Shown in pieces: positions 42,580 to 50,849 of a stretch of DNA of 64,000 bases; positions within the stretch are counted from its first letter, which is position 1, and every line of letters begins with the position of its first letter. A model generated the notes under the pieces. That model saw nothing but the letters and a program-made list of their open reading frames with translations. It ran no database searches and was not told the DNA's origin. The stretch is from Clostridia bacterium (GTDB lineage: Bacteria > Bacillota > Clostridia > Oscillospirales > CAG-272): NCBI GenBank assembly GCA_900767415.1, contig CAAFYZ010000052.1, positions 62,001 to 126,000 of the forward strand, given 5' to 3'. The position numbers and the translations under genes were made by a program.

Positions 42580-43599
42580 ATGCAAAAATATCTTTCGTTT
42601 TCCGAGCCGCCCGTCTTCCTGTCCTATGCTTCCGTCGTCGGGCGGGAAGAGCGGCGCGGTCCGCTCGGCGAGGCCTTCGACCTTCATGACGAGCGGGATC
42701 TTTTCGGTCAGAAGACGTGGGAAAAGGCGGAGGGGGAGATCGGCAGGTGCGCGCTGAATCTCGCGCTGAAAAAGGCGCGTCTCTCCCCCGACGCCGTCGA
42801 TCTTCTCCTTGCCGGGGATCTGCAGAACCAGTGCGTCGCCTCCTCTTACGGTCTTTCTTCTTTTTCGATCCCTTTCCTCGGCTTATACGGTGCGTGCTCC
42901 ACCTGTACCGAAGGTCTTTTTTCTCTTGCCTCCTTCCTCTCGGGGTGTCCCGCCTATCGCGTGGGCGCGGTGGTTACCACCTCTCATAACTGTGCGGCGG
43001 AAAGACAGTTCCGTCTCCCCGTCGAATACGGCGGACAGCGACCCCCAACGGCACAGTGGACGGCGACGGCGGGCGGTGCTTTTCTCCTCTCCCGCAGAAA
43101 AAAAGAAGAAGGCGGGGTCTTCGTCCTCGGGGGCATGGCGGGGAAAATCGTCGACGGACAGATCTCGGACGGCGCGAACATGGGAGCCGCCATGGCACCC
43201 GCCGCGGCGGACACTCTTCTCTCCTACTTTTCGCAAAGCGGGGCGTCCCCCGCCGACTTCGACTCCGTCGTCACGGGAGATCTCGGCACGCTCGGCAGCC
43301 GCCTTCTCCTCTCCCTTCTCAAAGAACACTCGCTCGACCTCTCCGCCGTCCATGTCGACTGCGGCACGCTCCTTTACGACACCTCCGTGCAGGACGCGCA
43401 CTGCGGTGCGTCGGGGTGCGGCTGTTCCGCCGCCGCCCTCGCGTCCTATTTTCTCCCCCTTCTCGCGGCGGGAAAAATGAAAAACATCCTCTTTCTCTCC
43501 ACCGGTGCGCTGATGAGCCCCACCTCCCTTCTGCAGGGAGAGAACATTCTCGGCGTCGCGCCCCTTCTCCGTCTCTCTTCTTATCCCCCTTTTTCGTGA
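42580..43599 (+). CDS. spoVAD: Stage V sporulation protein AD
   Basis: A 339-residue SpoVAD, a thiolase-fold protein that binds dipicolinic acid on the spore inner membrane. GACSTCTEGL near residue 103, the SHNCAAERQFR segment and TATAGGAFLLS are conserved. It begins at ATG 42580 after GAAGGGG, 14 bp beyond spoVAC. The length matches the family. Together with its neighbours it shows that the host makes true endospores. Confidence 0.96.
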   Translation: MQKYLSFSEPPVFLSYASVVGREERRGPLGEAFDLHDERDLFGQKTWEKAEGEIGRCALNLALKKARLSPDAVDLLLAGDLQNQCVASSYGLSSFSIPFLGLYGACSTCTEGLFSLASFLSGCPAYRVGAVVTTSHNCAAERQFRLPVEYGGQRPPTAQWTATAGGAFLLSRRKKEEGGVFVLGGMAGKIVDGQISDGANMGAAMAPAAADTLLSYFSQSGASPADFDSVVTGDLGTLGSRLLLSLLKEHSLDLSAVHVDCGTLLYDTSVQDAHCGASGCGCSAAALASYFLPLLAAGKMKNILFLSTGALMSPTSLLQGENILGVAPLLRLSSYPPFS

Positions 43600-43609
43600 A
43601 AGGAGTTTT

Positions 43610-43981
43610 ATGTCTCTTCTTCTTTCTTCTCTTCTTTCTTTTGCGGTCGGCGGACTTTTCTGCGTCGCGGCGCAGATTCTCATCGACCTCACCTCCCTCA
43701 CCCCCGCCCGCATCCTCGTCCTCTACGTGACGGGCGGCGTGCTTCTCGGGGCGACGGGTCTTTACGACCCCCTCTTCTCTTTTGCCGGGTGCGGCGCGTC
43801 CGTCCCCCTTGTCGGCTTCGGCGCGAACATCGCGCGCGGGGTGCGTGAGGCGATCGACAGAGAGGGGGCACTCGGAATTCTGACCGGCGGGTTTTCCGCC
43901 GCGTCGGCGGGGTGTTCCGCCGCGCTGATTTTCGGCTATCTCTCGGCTCTTCTCTTCTCGGGAAAGCCGAAAAAACTCTGA
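43610..43981 (+). CDS. spoVAE: Stage V sporulation protein AE
   Basis: A 123-residue membrane protein of the SpoVAE (AEb) family with about four hydrophobic helices: FAVGGLFCVAAQILIDLT, YVTGGVLLGATGLYDPL and GCGASVPLVGFG are typical. It is the last gene of a three-gene spoVA operon, the minimal set common in Clostridia; spoVAA, AB and AF are absent. It starts at ATG 43610, after AAAGGAG. Confidence 0.95.
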   Translation: MSLLLSSLLSFAVGGLFCVAAQILIDLTSLTPARILVLYVTGGVLLGATGLYDPLFSFAGCGASVPLVGFGANIARGVREAIDREGALGILTGGFSAASAGCSAALIFGYLSALLFSGKPKKL

Positions 43982-44089
43982 CGAGGACTTTTTTCTTCTC
44001 TTCCGGGTCTTCTTTTTTCTGCGTTTTTCGGTAGGGAGCCGCTCTTTTGCGACCCCTACTTTTCTTTACATGAAATTTAGAAAAATCCC

Positions 44090-44118
44090 TTGCTTTTTCT
44101 TTTATTTTATGCTATAAT
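44090..44118 (+). promoter_or_regulatory. Promoter of dnaA
   Basis: TTGCTT and a perfect TATAAT spaced by 17 bases, 43 bp before the dnaA ATG. No DnaA box was seen between promoter and gene. Confidence 0.65.
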
Positions 44119-44160
44119 ACCTTTAAGGTTTAATAATATATAAGAAAGGGTGCGGTGTTT

Positions 44161-45537
44161 ATGACGGAGGAACTCTCGGAGATCTTGCATCAGATGCTCC
44201 CCATTTTACAGAAAAAACTCAATTACACCGACGCGGTCTTCAACCTCTGGTTCTCCGATCTGACCCTTCCCGTTCTCACCGATATGAACGCGATCTTTCT
44301 CACCTCGACGAAACTCAGAAAGAAGATCCTCTCCACGAAATACAAAAAAGAGATCGAAGAGTCTCTTGCGGAAGTGATCGGCTTTACGGTGGAAGTCTCG
44401 TTCGAGTCGGCGGACGAAGGGGAGATCAAGGTACACGAAGAAGAACCTATAGAACCGCCCGATCCCGAAAAGGACAGAAAAGACAAGGAGAGAATGGAAG
44501 AGCTTCTCAGCGATACGAAGGGCTCTCTTCTCGACGAATACACCTTCGACAACTTCATCGAAGGAGAATCCAACAAATTCGCCCGCGCCGCCTGTCTCGC
44601 CGTGGCAAAAGAGCCGACGACCTACAATCCCCTCTTCATCTACGGACAGTCGGGACTCGGGAAGACGCATCTTCTCTATGCGGTCATCAACTACATACGG
44701 AAAAATCATCCGACGCAGAAAATCGTCTACAAAAAGAGCGAAGAATTCATCAACGAGCTGATCGCGAGCATCTCGACGGGTACGACCCAAGCGTTCAAGG
44801 CGAAGTACCGCTCGGCGGATATTCTCCTGATCGACGACATTCAGTTCATCGCGGGAAAAGAATCCACGCAAGAAGAGTTTTTCCACACCTTCTCCGCACT
44901 CTACGAGGCGGAAAAACAGATCATTCTCACCTCCGACCGTCCGCCGAAGGACATCCGCCCACTGGAAGACCGTCTGCGCACCCGCTTTGAGGGCGGGCTG
45001 ATCGCCGACGTACAACCCCCTTCCTTCGAGCTTCGCACCGCGATTATTTCCAAAAAGAGCGAAGACATGGGCATGGAGATCCCGCCCGAGATGATAAACT
45101 ACATGGCAGAACGCCTGCAGAACAACATCCGACAGATCGAAGGCGTGCTGAAAAAACTCTATGCCTTCGTCTCCCTTGCGAAAGGGACGATTTCCAAAGA
45201 AAAAATCGACGAGATCATCTCGATTATCGACCCCGGGAATATCCCCGCCTCCGTGATGGTGGAGAGGATCATCGCCGCGGTCGCGGAAGAATACGACGTC
45301 ACGACGGCGGACATCATGTCGAAGAAGAAGACCGAGAACATCGCGAACGCGCGACACGTCGCCATCTATCTCGTAAAACGGATGACCGGTGCCACGCTGA
45401 AATCCATCGGCGACACCTTCAAGAGGGATCACACGACCGTCCTCTCTTCCTGCAACAAGGTGGAACTCAACATCAAGACCAAAAAAGGAGCGGAAGACGA
45501 AATCAACCGCCTGATACGGAAGATCAAAGGGATCTGA
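44161..45537 (+). CDS. dnaA: Chromosomal replication initiator DnaA
   Basis: A 458-residue DnaA, slightly long because of a charged domain II (about residues 90-125, rich in Glu, Asp, Lys). Domain III shows the AAA+ Walker A GQSGLGKTHLL and Walker B ILLIDDIQFIAGKE. Domain IV ends with the DnaA-box-binding signature FKRDHTTVLSSCNKVE. It opens the origin, which lies directly downstream. The ATG at 44161 is preferred; a GTG two codons upstream is too close to the AAAGGG ribosome site. Confidence 0.97.
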   Translation: MTEELSEILHQMLPILQKKLNYTDAVFNLWFSDLTLPVLTDMNAIFLTSTKLRKKILSTKYKKEIEESLAEVIGFTVEVSFESADEGEIKVHEEEPIEPPDPEKDRKDKERMEELLSDTKGSLLDEYTFDNFIEGESNKFARAACLAVAKEPTTYNPLFIYGQSGLGKTHLLYAVINYIRKNHPTQKIVYKKSEEFINELIASISTGTTQAFKAKYRSADILLIDDIQFIAGKESTQEEFFHTFSALYEAEKQIILTSDRPPKDIRPLEDRLRTRFEGGLIADVQPPSFELRTAIISKKSEDMGMEIPPEMINYMAERLQNNIRQIEGVLKKLYAFVSLAKGTISKEKIDEIISIIDPGNIPASVMVERIIAAVAEEYDVTTADIMSKKKTENIANARHVAIYLVKRMTGATLKSIGDTFKRDHTTVLSSCNKVELNIKTKKGAEDEINRLIRKIKGI

Positions 45538-45561
45538 TTTTCCCCCTTTCTCTTTTCTCCC

Positions 45562-45775
45562 CATTCTTCTGTGGAAATGTGGAAAAATCACCCCCTTTTT
45601 CCCTGTGGAAAAGATGTTGACACCGTGGGGGAAGTTATCAAAAATTCCGTCCAACGAAAATACTCCGAAAATGTGGAGAACGCGGGGAGAAAAAACCTCG
45701 GATTTTCCTTTCAAAAAAGGACTTTTCCACCGTATCCACAAACACTATTACAACTACCCCTACCTACTAATCTTT
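45562..45775 (+). other. Chromosomal origin of replication (oriC) in the dnaA-dnaN spacer
   Basis: The 512 bp between dnaA and dnaN contains DnaA-box-like 9-mers: reverse-strand boxes at 45570-45578, 45578-45586, 45604-45612 and 45672-45680 (TTTTCCACA-type) and a forward GTATCCACA at 45732-45740. Right after the last box, 45743-45770 reads as repeated CTA/TTA triplets (CACTATTACAACTACCCC, then TACCTACTAA), matching the DnaA-trio layout of bacterial unwinding elements. The remaining 45776-46049 is purine-rich with no gene seen. Confidence 0.8.
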
Positions 45776-46049
45776 TTCTCTTTCTTCCGCTGCGCGGAGG
45801 GAGACAGGAGAAAACGTCCCTGCTCTCCCCTTTCCTCTTCTTAAAATTCCGAAAAAGAAGAAAAGAGAGAAAAAGAAAAGGCAAAGAAAAAAACGCGAAA
45901 GTCCCCCCGCGTCGAAAAAACAAAAAAACCGGGAAAATGTGTGCCGCGAAAATCCGAAAACCCAAAGAAAAAAAATCGCAAGTCCTCTTTTTATAAAAAA
46001 TCCGTTTTTCATTCATTTACGATCGTTTAATTTAGGGAAGGTTCTCATT

Positions 46050-47207
46050 ATGAAATTCATTGTACAAAAATCGGTATTTCTGAACGCTCTGACCCCCGCC
46101 ATGGGGACGGTATCCAACAAGAATACCATCGCCTCGATAGAAGGCGTGCTGATGGAGACCATGAAGGACGGGAAGATCCGGATCTCCACCTACGATATGA
46201 ACAAAGGTATCCGCGCGATCTTCGAGCCGATCTCCATCGAAAGAGAAGGAAAATACATCGTCAACGCGCAACGCCTCTATCAGACCGTGCGCGTCATGCC
46301 GGAAGACGATCTTACCGTCGACATCGGCGAGAACTGCAACTGCACGCTCACCTGCGGGAAATCCACGTTTTCCATGTTCGCGATGCGGGGAGAAGACTTC
46401 CCCAATATGCCCGAGCTGATGACCGAGCGCGGCTTTACCGTTCCTTCGGGGATTCTCCGCAAGATGATTACGAAGACCATTCATTCGGTCGCCGACCAGG
46501 ACAACCGTCCGATGCTCTGCGGCACCTTCTTCAAGATCAGCCCGAGCGGGCTTACCGCAGTTTCCTGTGATAGTTTTACCCTTTCGATCTGTCGTCAGAC
46601 GTGCGAGATCGGTGCTCTCGGATCGAGAGGGGAGAGAGAATTTTCCTTTATTCTTCCGGGGCACGCCCTGCCCGAACTTCTGAAGATCATTCCCGAAAAG
46701 GAAGAGGACCTTGTCAACATCTACCTTTCGAGAAAACACGCGATTTTCCGCGGCGAGACGATTATTTTCTTCACGCGGACCATCGACAGCGAATATATCG
46801 ACTATGAGAGAATCATTCCGAAGGATCTGAATATTACGGTAACGGTCGACAGAGAGCGTCTTCTCGCCGGTCTTGAGCGTGCGAACATCATCGCGGAAGA
46901 AAAAATTCAGGGCAGCGGCAGAAGTTACGTAAAAATCAACCTCGAAGATCAGTCCCTTCACCTGACGTCCGTCTCGGTCAACGGAAAGGTCTACGACGAG
47001 ATGGATTGCGTGCATGAAGGAGAGGATCTCGAAATCGGATTCAACTGCCGTTATCTCATCAACAGCATCAAGGCGGCGGAGGGAGAAAACATCGTCATCC
47101 ACATGAAGAGCCCGACGCAGGCGATCACGGTAGAACCGGCGGAAGAAGACGAGAATTTCTCCTACTTCTATATGATACTGCCGGTCAGAATGAATAAGGC
47201 GGAATGA
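46050..47207 (+). CDS. dnaN: DNA polymerase III subunit beta (sliding clamp)
   Basis: A 385-residue sliding clamp. It begins MKFIVQKSVFLNALTPAMG, and the three repeated clamp domains follow, ending in a YFYMILPVRMNK-type C-terminus. The ring tethers polymerase to DNA. The start at 46050 follows AGGGAAGG; a longer frame to 45939 has no ribosome site and would cover part of the origin spacer. Its stop overlaps the recF start by four bases. Confidence 0.97.
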   Translation: MKFIVQKSVFLNALTPAMGTVSNKNTIASIEGVLMETMKDGKIRISTYDMNKGIRAIFEPISIEREGKYIVNAQRLYQTVRVMPEDDLTVDIGENCNCTLTCGKSTFSMFAMRGEDFPNMPELMTERGFTVPSGILRKMITKTIHSVADQDNRPMLCGTFFKISPSGLTAVSCDSFTLSICRQTCEIGALGSRGEREFSFILPGHALPELLKIIPEKEEDLVNIYLSRKHAIFRGETIIFFTRTIDSEYIDYERIIPKDLNITVTVDRERLLAGLERANIIAEEKIQGSGRSYVKINLEDQSLHLTSVSVNGKVYDEMDCVHEGEDLEIGFNCRYLINSIKAAEGENIVIHMKSPTQAITVEPAEEDENFSYFYMILPVRMNKAE

Positions 47208-48316
47208 AAATCACCCGTTTTCAGGCGGAGAATTTTCGGAATATCAAAGAATGTGATCTTTCCTTTTCCGACGGGGTGAATCTCTTCTTCGGAGAGAACG
47301 CCCAGGGGAAAACCAATGCGATGGAAGGAATCTATCTCTTCTCCCGTGGGAAATCCTTTCGTAAGATCCCCGAAAAAAATCTCATTCGTTTCGGCGAAGA
47401 GGGATTTTCTCTCGGGATAGAATACGAAGACAGGACGGGGAAAAATTCTCTTTCCTATACCGTCTTCGGCGGGGAAAGAAAGAGAACGAAGAACGGATAC
47501 CCCATCGAGAGAGTGTCCGAGATGATAGGGTCTTTCCGTGCCGTCCTCTTTTATCCCGATCACCTTCTGCTTATCAAAGAGGGACCCGAGGAAAGACGCA
47601 ATTTTTTAGACGTGGCGATCTCTCAGTGTTATCCCGTCTATCTCCGCGCATACAGCGACTATAAGAGGACGGTGGAACAGCGAAACTGCCTTCTCCGTCT
47701 GTCTTCCAAAGGGATTCCCGTCGACAGAGAAGAACTCGTCGCGTGGTCGGAGTCTCTTTCGGAATACGCCGCGACGCTCTATCTCTATCGGAAACAATAT
47801 ATCGAAGCCCTGGAAGGATATACGTCTTCTTTTATGAAGGAGATCTCCGACGGGCGGGAAGAAGTCTCTTTGAAGTATCAATGCGACATTCGGGAGACGG
47901 CGAAAAAAGAAGAGGCGAAAGAAAGATACCGCGAGGTATTCTTGTCCGATCTCGACCATGAGATGAACGCGGGAACGACTCTGTACGGAATGATGCGGGA
48001 CGACCTCTCCGTCCGTCTGAACGGGAAGAGCGCACGGCTCTTCGCCTCGCAGGGACAGCAGCGTTCTCTCGTTCTGGCTCTCAAAATGGCGGAAGGAGAA
48101 GTCTCGCGCGATCTGTCGGGAGAATACCCGGTCTTCCTTTTGGACGACGTTTTGAGCGAGCTGGACGGCAGGCGGCGGGAGTTTTTGCTCGGCGGAAGCG
48201 GAGAAAAACAGATTCTCATTACTTCCTGCTCCAAAAAAGAGACGGAAGGGGTCACGGATCATATCATCGAAGTGAGGGAAGGCGGGTTTTATCCCCTGAC
48301 GGAAAACGGAACGTAA
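47204..48316 (+). CDS. recF: DNA replication and repair protein RecF
   Basis: A 370-residue SMC-like ATPase. The N-terminus (MKITRFQAENFRNI) is followed by Walker A GENAQGKTNAMEGIYL, the ABC signature region SQGQQRSLVLALKMAE and Walker B VFLLDDVLSELDGRR. RecF loads RecA at gapped DNA. It starts with an ATGA overlap on dnaN, the typical dnaA-dnaN-recF order, and precedes remB and gyrB. Confidence 0.96.
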   Translation: MKITRFQAENFRNIKECDLSFSDGVNLFFGENAQGKTNAMEGIYLFSRGKSFRKIPEKNLIRFGEEGFSLGIEYEDRTGKNSLSYTVFGGERKRTKNGYPIERVSEMIGSFRAVLFYPDHLLLIKEGPEERRNFLDVAISQCYPVYLRAYSDYKRTVEQRNCLLRLSSKGIPVDREELVAWSESLSEYAATLYLYRKQYIEALEGYTSSFMKEISDGREEVSLKYQCDIRETAKKEEAKERYREVFLSDLDHEMNAGTTLYGMMRDDLSVRLNGKSARLFASQGQQRSLVLALKMAEGEVSRDLSGEYPVFLLDDVLSELDGRRREFLLGGSGEKQILITSCSKKETEGVTDHIIEVREGGFYPLTENGT

Positions 48317-48328
48317 AGAAGGAATTTT

Positions 48329-48592
48329 ATGTATCTTCATATCGGAAAAGGAGAGAGTGTCAGAGAAGACAGGATCATCGGGATCTTCGACCTCGATACC
48401 GCGACGGTCTCTTCCATTACCAAAAATTTTATCGCGACCGAAGAAAAGAAGAAAAACGTGGAGTACGCGGACACCGATCTTCCGAGAAGTTTTCTTCTCT
48501 ACGAAGACAGGGAAAAGAAGGCAAGAATAAAACTCTCGCGCATTTCGACATTTTCTCTCGTCTCGCGCTCGGAAAACAATTCGACGGAATAA
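48329..48592 (+). CDS. remB: Extracellular matrix regulator RemB (DUF370)
   Basis: An 87-residue RemB/YaaB-type protein beginning MYLHIGKGESVREDRIIGIFDLD, the DUF370 signature. In Bacillus subtilis it is encoded between recF and gyrB, as here, and relates to the biofilm regulator RemA. It starts 12 bp after recF. The C-terminal 30 residues are basic and less conserved. Its molecular function in Clostridia is unknown. Confidence 0.9.
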   Translation: MYLHIGKGESVREDRIIGIFDLDTATVSSITKNFIATEEKKKNVEYADTDLPRSFLLYEDREKKARIKLSRISTFSLVSRSENNSTE

Positions 48593-48664
48593 ACACGGAA
48601 AAACAGAAGTTTTGTAAAGTATCATTGTCAAAACTCTTTCCATGAGAAAAAGAAAGGGAAAAGA

Positions 48665-50587
48665 ATGGAACAGAAAAAAGAAACGCACGGCTATGACGAC
48701 AGCCAAATTCAGGTACTGGAAGGACTGGAAGCGGTAAGAAAGCGTCCCGGAATGTATATCGGTACGACCTCAATCCGCGGTCTTCACCACCTGGTATATG
48801 AGATCGTCGACAACTCGATCGACGAGGCACTCGCGGGAGAATGTGACGAGATCCGTATCATTCTGAATCAGGACGGAAGCGTCACGGTAGAAGACGACGG
48901 ACGCGGTATCCCCTCCGGCATGAATGAAAAACTCGGACTTCCGACGCTGGAAGTGGTCTATACGGTCCTGCACGCGGGCGGAAAGTTCGGCGGCGAGGGA
49001 TATAAGATTGCCGGCGGTCTGCACGGCGTCGGTGCCTCGGTCGTCAACGCCCTGTCCGAGTGGGTGGAAGTGAGAAACCACCGCGACGGCAAGGAATACA
49101 GCGAACGGTTCGAGAGAGGAAAGGTGGCGCGTCCCTTCGCGTGTGTGGGTCCTTGCGACCGTCACGGTCTGACCGTAACTTTCAAGCCCGATCCGACGAT
49201 CTTCGAGGAGACGGTCTTCGACTTCGATACCCTTCTTCTCCGCATGAGAGAACAGTCGTTTCTGAATGCCGGCGTCCGTATCCTTCTGCGCGACGCGCGC
49301 GAAGGACAGGAGAGAGAAGAAGTCCTGCATTACGAAGGGGGTATCATCTCTTTCGTCGAATTTTTGAATAAAGAAAAGCGCGGCACGCCCATTCACCCCG
49401 ACGTCATCTATATGAAGGGGGAGAAAAACGGGTCGATTGCCGAAGTCGCGATGCAATATAACGACAGTTACAACGAGACGCTGATCTCCTTCGCGAACAA
49501 TATGTCTACGATTGAAGGCGGAACGCACGAGACGGGATTCAAAACCGCTCTGACCCGCGCCATCAACGATTACGCGAAAAAGACGGGAGTCGTCAAGGGA
49601 GAAGAAAGACCTCTCTCGGGTGAGGACGTCAGAGAAGGACTCGTCGCCGTCATCTCGGTCAAACTGACCGACGCGCAGTTCGAGAGCCAGACGAAGGCAA
49701 AACTCGGAAACAGTGAGATCCGCACGCTGGTCGACGGCATCGTATATAACAAACTGACCGAATTTTTTGAAGAGAACCCGCAGACGGGCAAGATCATTCT
49801 CGAAAAGGCACTCTCCGCCAACCGCGCGAGAGAGGCGGCGAGAAAGGCACGCGAGCTGACAAGACGCAAAAACGTTTTGGAAGTCTCTACCCTGCCCGGT
49901 AAACTCGCCGACTGTCAGGAGCGCGAGGCGCGCCTGACCGAAGTCTACCTCGTCGAGGGAGACAGTGCGGGCGGCTCTGCCAAGGACGGAAGAGACAGCC
50001 GCTATCAGGCGATCCTTCCCCTGCGCGGAAAGGTGCTCAACGTGGAGAAAGCGCGCCTTGACAAAGTCTATGCGAACACGTCTTTGATCCCCATCATTCA
50101 GGCACTCGGTTGCGGTATCGGCGAAGACTTCGATATTACGAAACTCCGCTACGGCAAAATCATCATCATGGCGGATGCCGATGTCGACGGTGCACACATA
50201 AGAATTCTTCTTCTGACCTTCTTCTTCCGTCACATGAGAAAACTGATCGAAGACGGTCACGTCTACCTTGCTCAGCCCCCTCTTTATAAAGTACATAAAG
50301 GGAAAAACGTAAGATACGCCTTCTCGGACGACGAGCGGGACGCCTTCATCGCCGAGCTCGGCACGGCGGGTGTCTCGGCAGAACGGTATAAAGGTCTTGG
50401 TGAGATGGACCCGATCCAGCTCTGGGAGACGACGATGGACCCCGAGACGAGAACCCTTCTGAAAGTCTCTATCAACGACGCGATCGCCTGCGACGAGACC
50501 TTCTCCGTTCTGATGGGAGATATGGTCGAGCCGAGACGTGAGTTTATTTCCAAAAACGCAAAATTCGTGCAGAATCTTGACATTTAA
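48665..50587 (+). CDS. gyrB: DNA gyrase subunit B
   Basis: A 640-residue GyrB. The GHKL ATPase (EALAGECDEI, VEDDGRGIP, GGLHGVGASVVNALS) is followed by the transducer and TOPRIM domains (LVEGDSAGGSAKDGRD, MADADVDGAHI) and the C-terminal GyrA-binding segment (RYKGLGEMDPIQLWETTMDP). With GyrA it introduces negative supercoils. It starts at ATG 48665, 72 bp after remB. The following 262 bp spacer to gyrA contains AT-rich imperfect repeats and no gene. Confidence 0.97.
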   Translation: MEQKKETHGYDDSQIQVLEGLEAVRKRPGMYIGTTSIRGLHHLVYEIVDNSIDEALAGECDEIRIILNQDGSVTVEDDGRGIPSGMNEKLGLPTLEVVYTVLHAGGKFGGEGYKIAGGLHGVGASVVNALSEWVEVRNHRDGKEYSERFERGKVARPFACVGPCDRHGLTVTFKPDPTIFEETVFDFDTLLLRMREQSFLNAGVRILLRDAREGQEREEVLHYEGGIISFVEFLNKEKRGTPIHPDVIYMKGEKNGSIAEVAMQYNDSYNETLISFANNMSTIEGGTHETGFKTALTRAINDYAKKTGVVKGEERPLSGEDVREGLVAVISVKLTDAQFESQTKAKLGNSEIRTLVDGIVYNKLTEFFEENPQTGKIILEKALSANRAREAARKARELTRRKNVLEVSTLPGKLADCQEREARLTEVYLVEGDSAGGSAKDGRDSRYQAILPLRGKVLNVEKARLDKVYANTSLIPIIQALGCGIGEDFDITKLRYGKIIIMADADVDGAHIRILLLTFFFRHMRKLIEDGHVYLAQPPLYKVHKGKNVRYAFSDDERDAFIAELGTAGVSAERYKGLGEMDPIQLWETTMDPETRTLLKVSINDAIACDETFSVLMGDMVEPRREFISKNAKFVQNLDI

Positions 50588-50849
50588 GGTGTGAAGTGTG
50601 AAAGAAAAAGTTTTATAAAAGGGAAAGATTCCTTATTCCACACATGAATTTCCCTCAAAAAGGGTCCCTGCCCCGTTTTGGTTTCCTGTCGGAAACATCG
50701 GAAAATTCTTAAACGTAAAAAGAAAAGTTCCAAGCGAAGAGAAAAAATCAATATAGAGGAAACTTTCTTTATTTCACACAAACCTAAAAAAATATTCTGT
50801 ATGGAAAGAAAAGTTTACAAATCTGCACGAAAGGAAAGAAAAAAGATCA

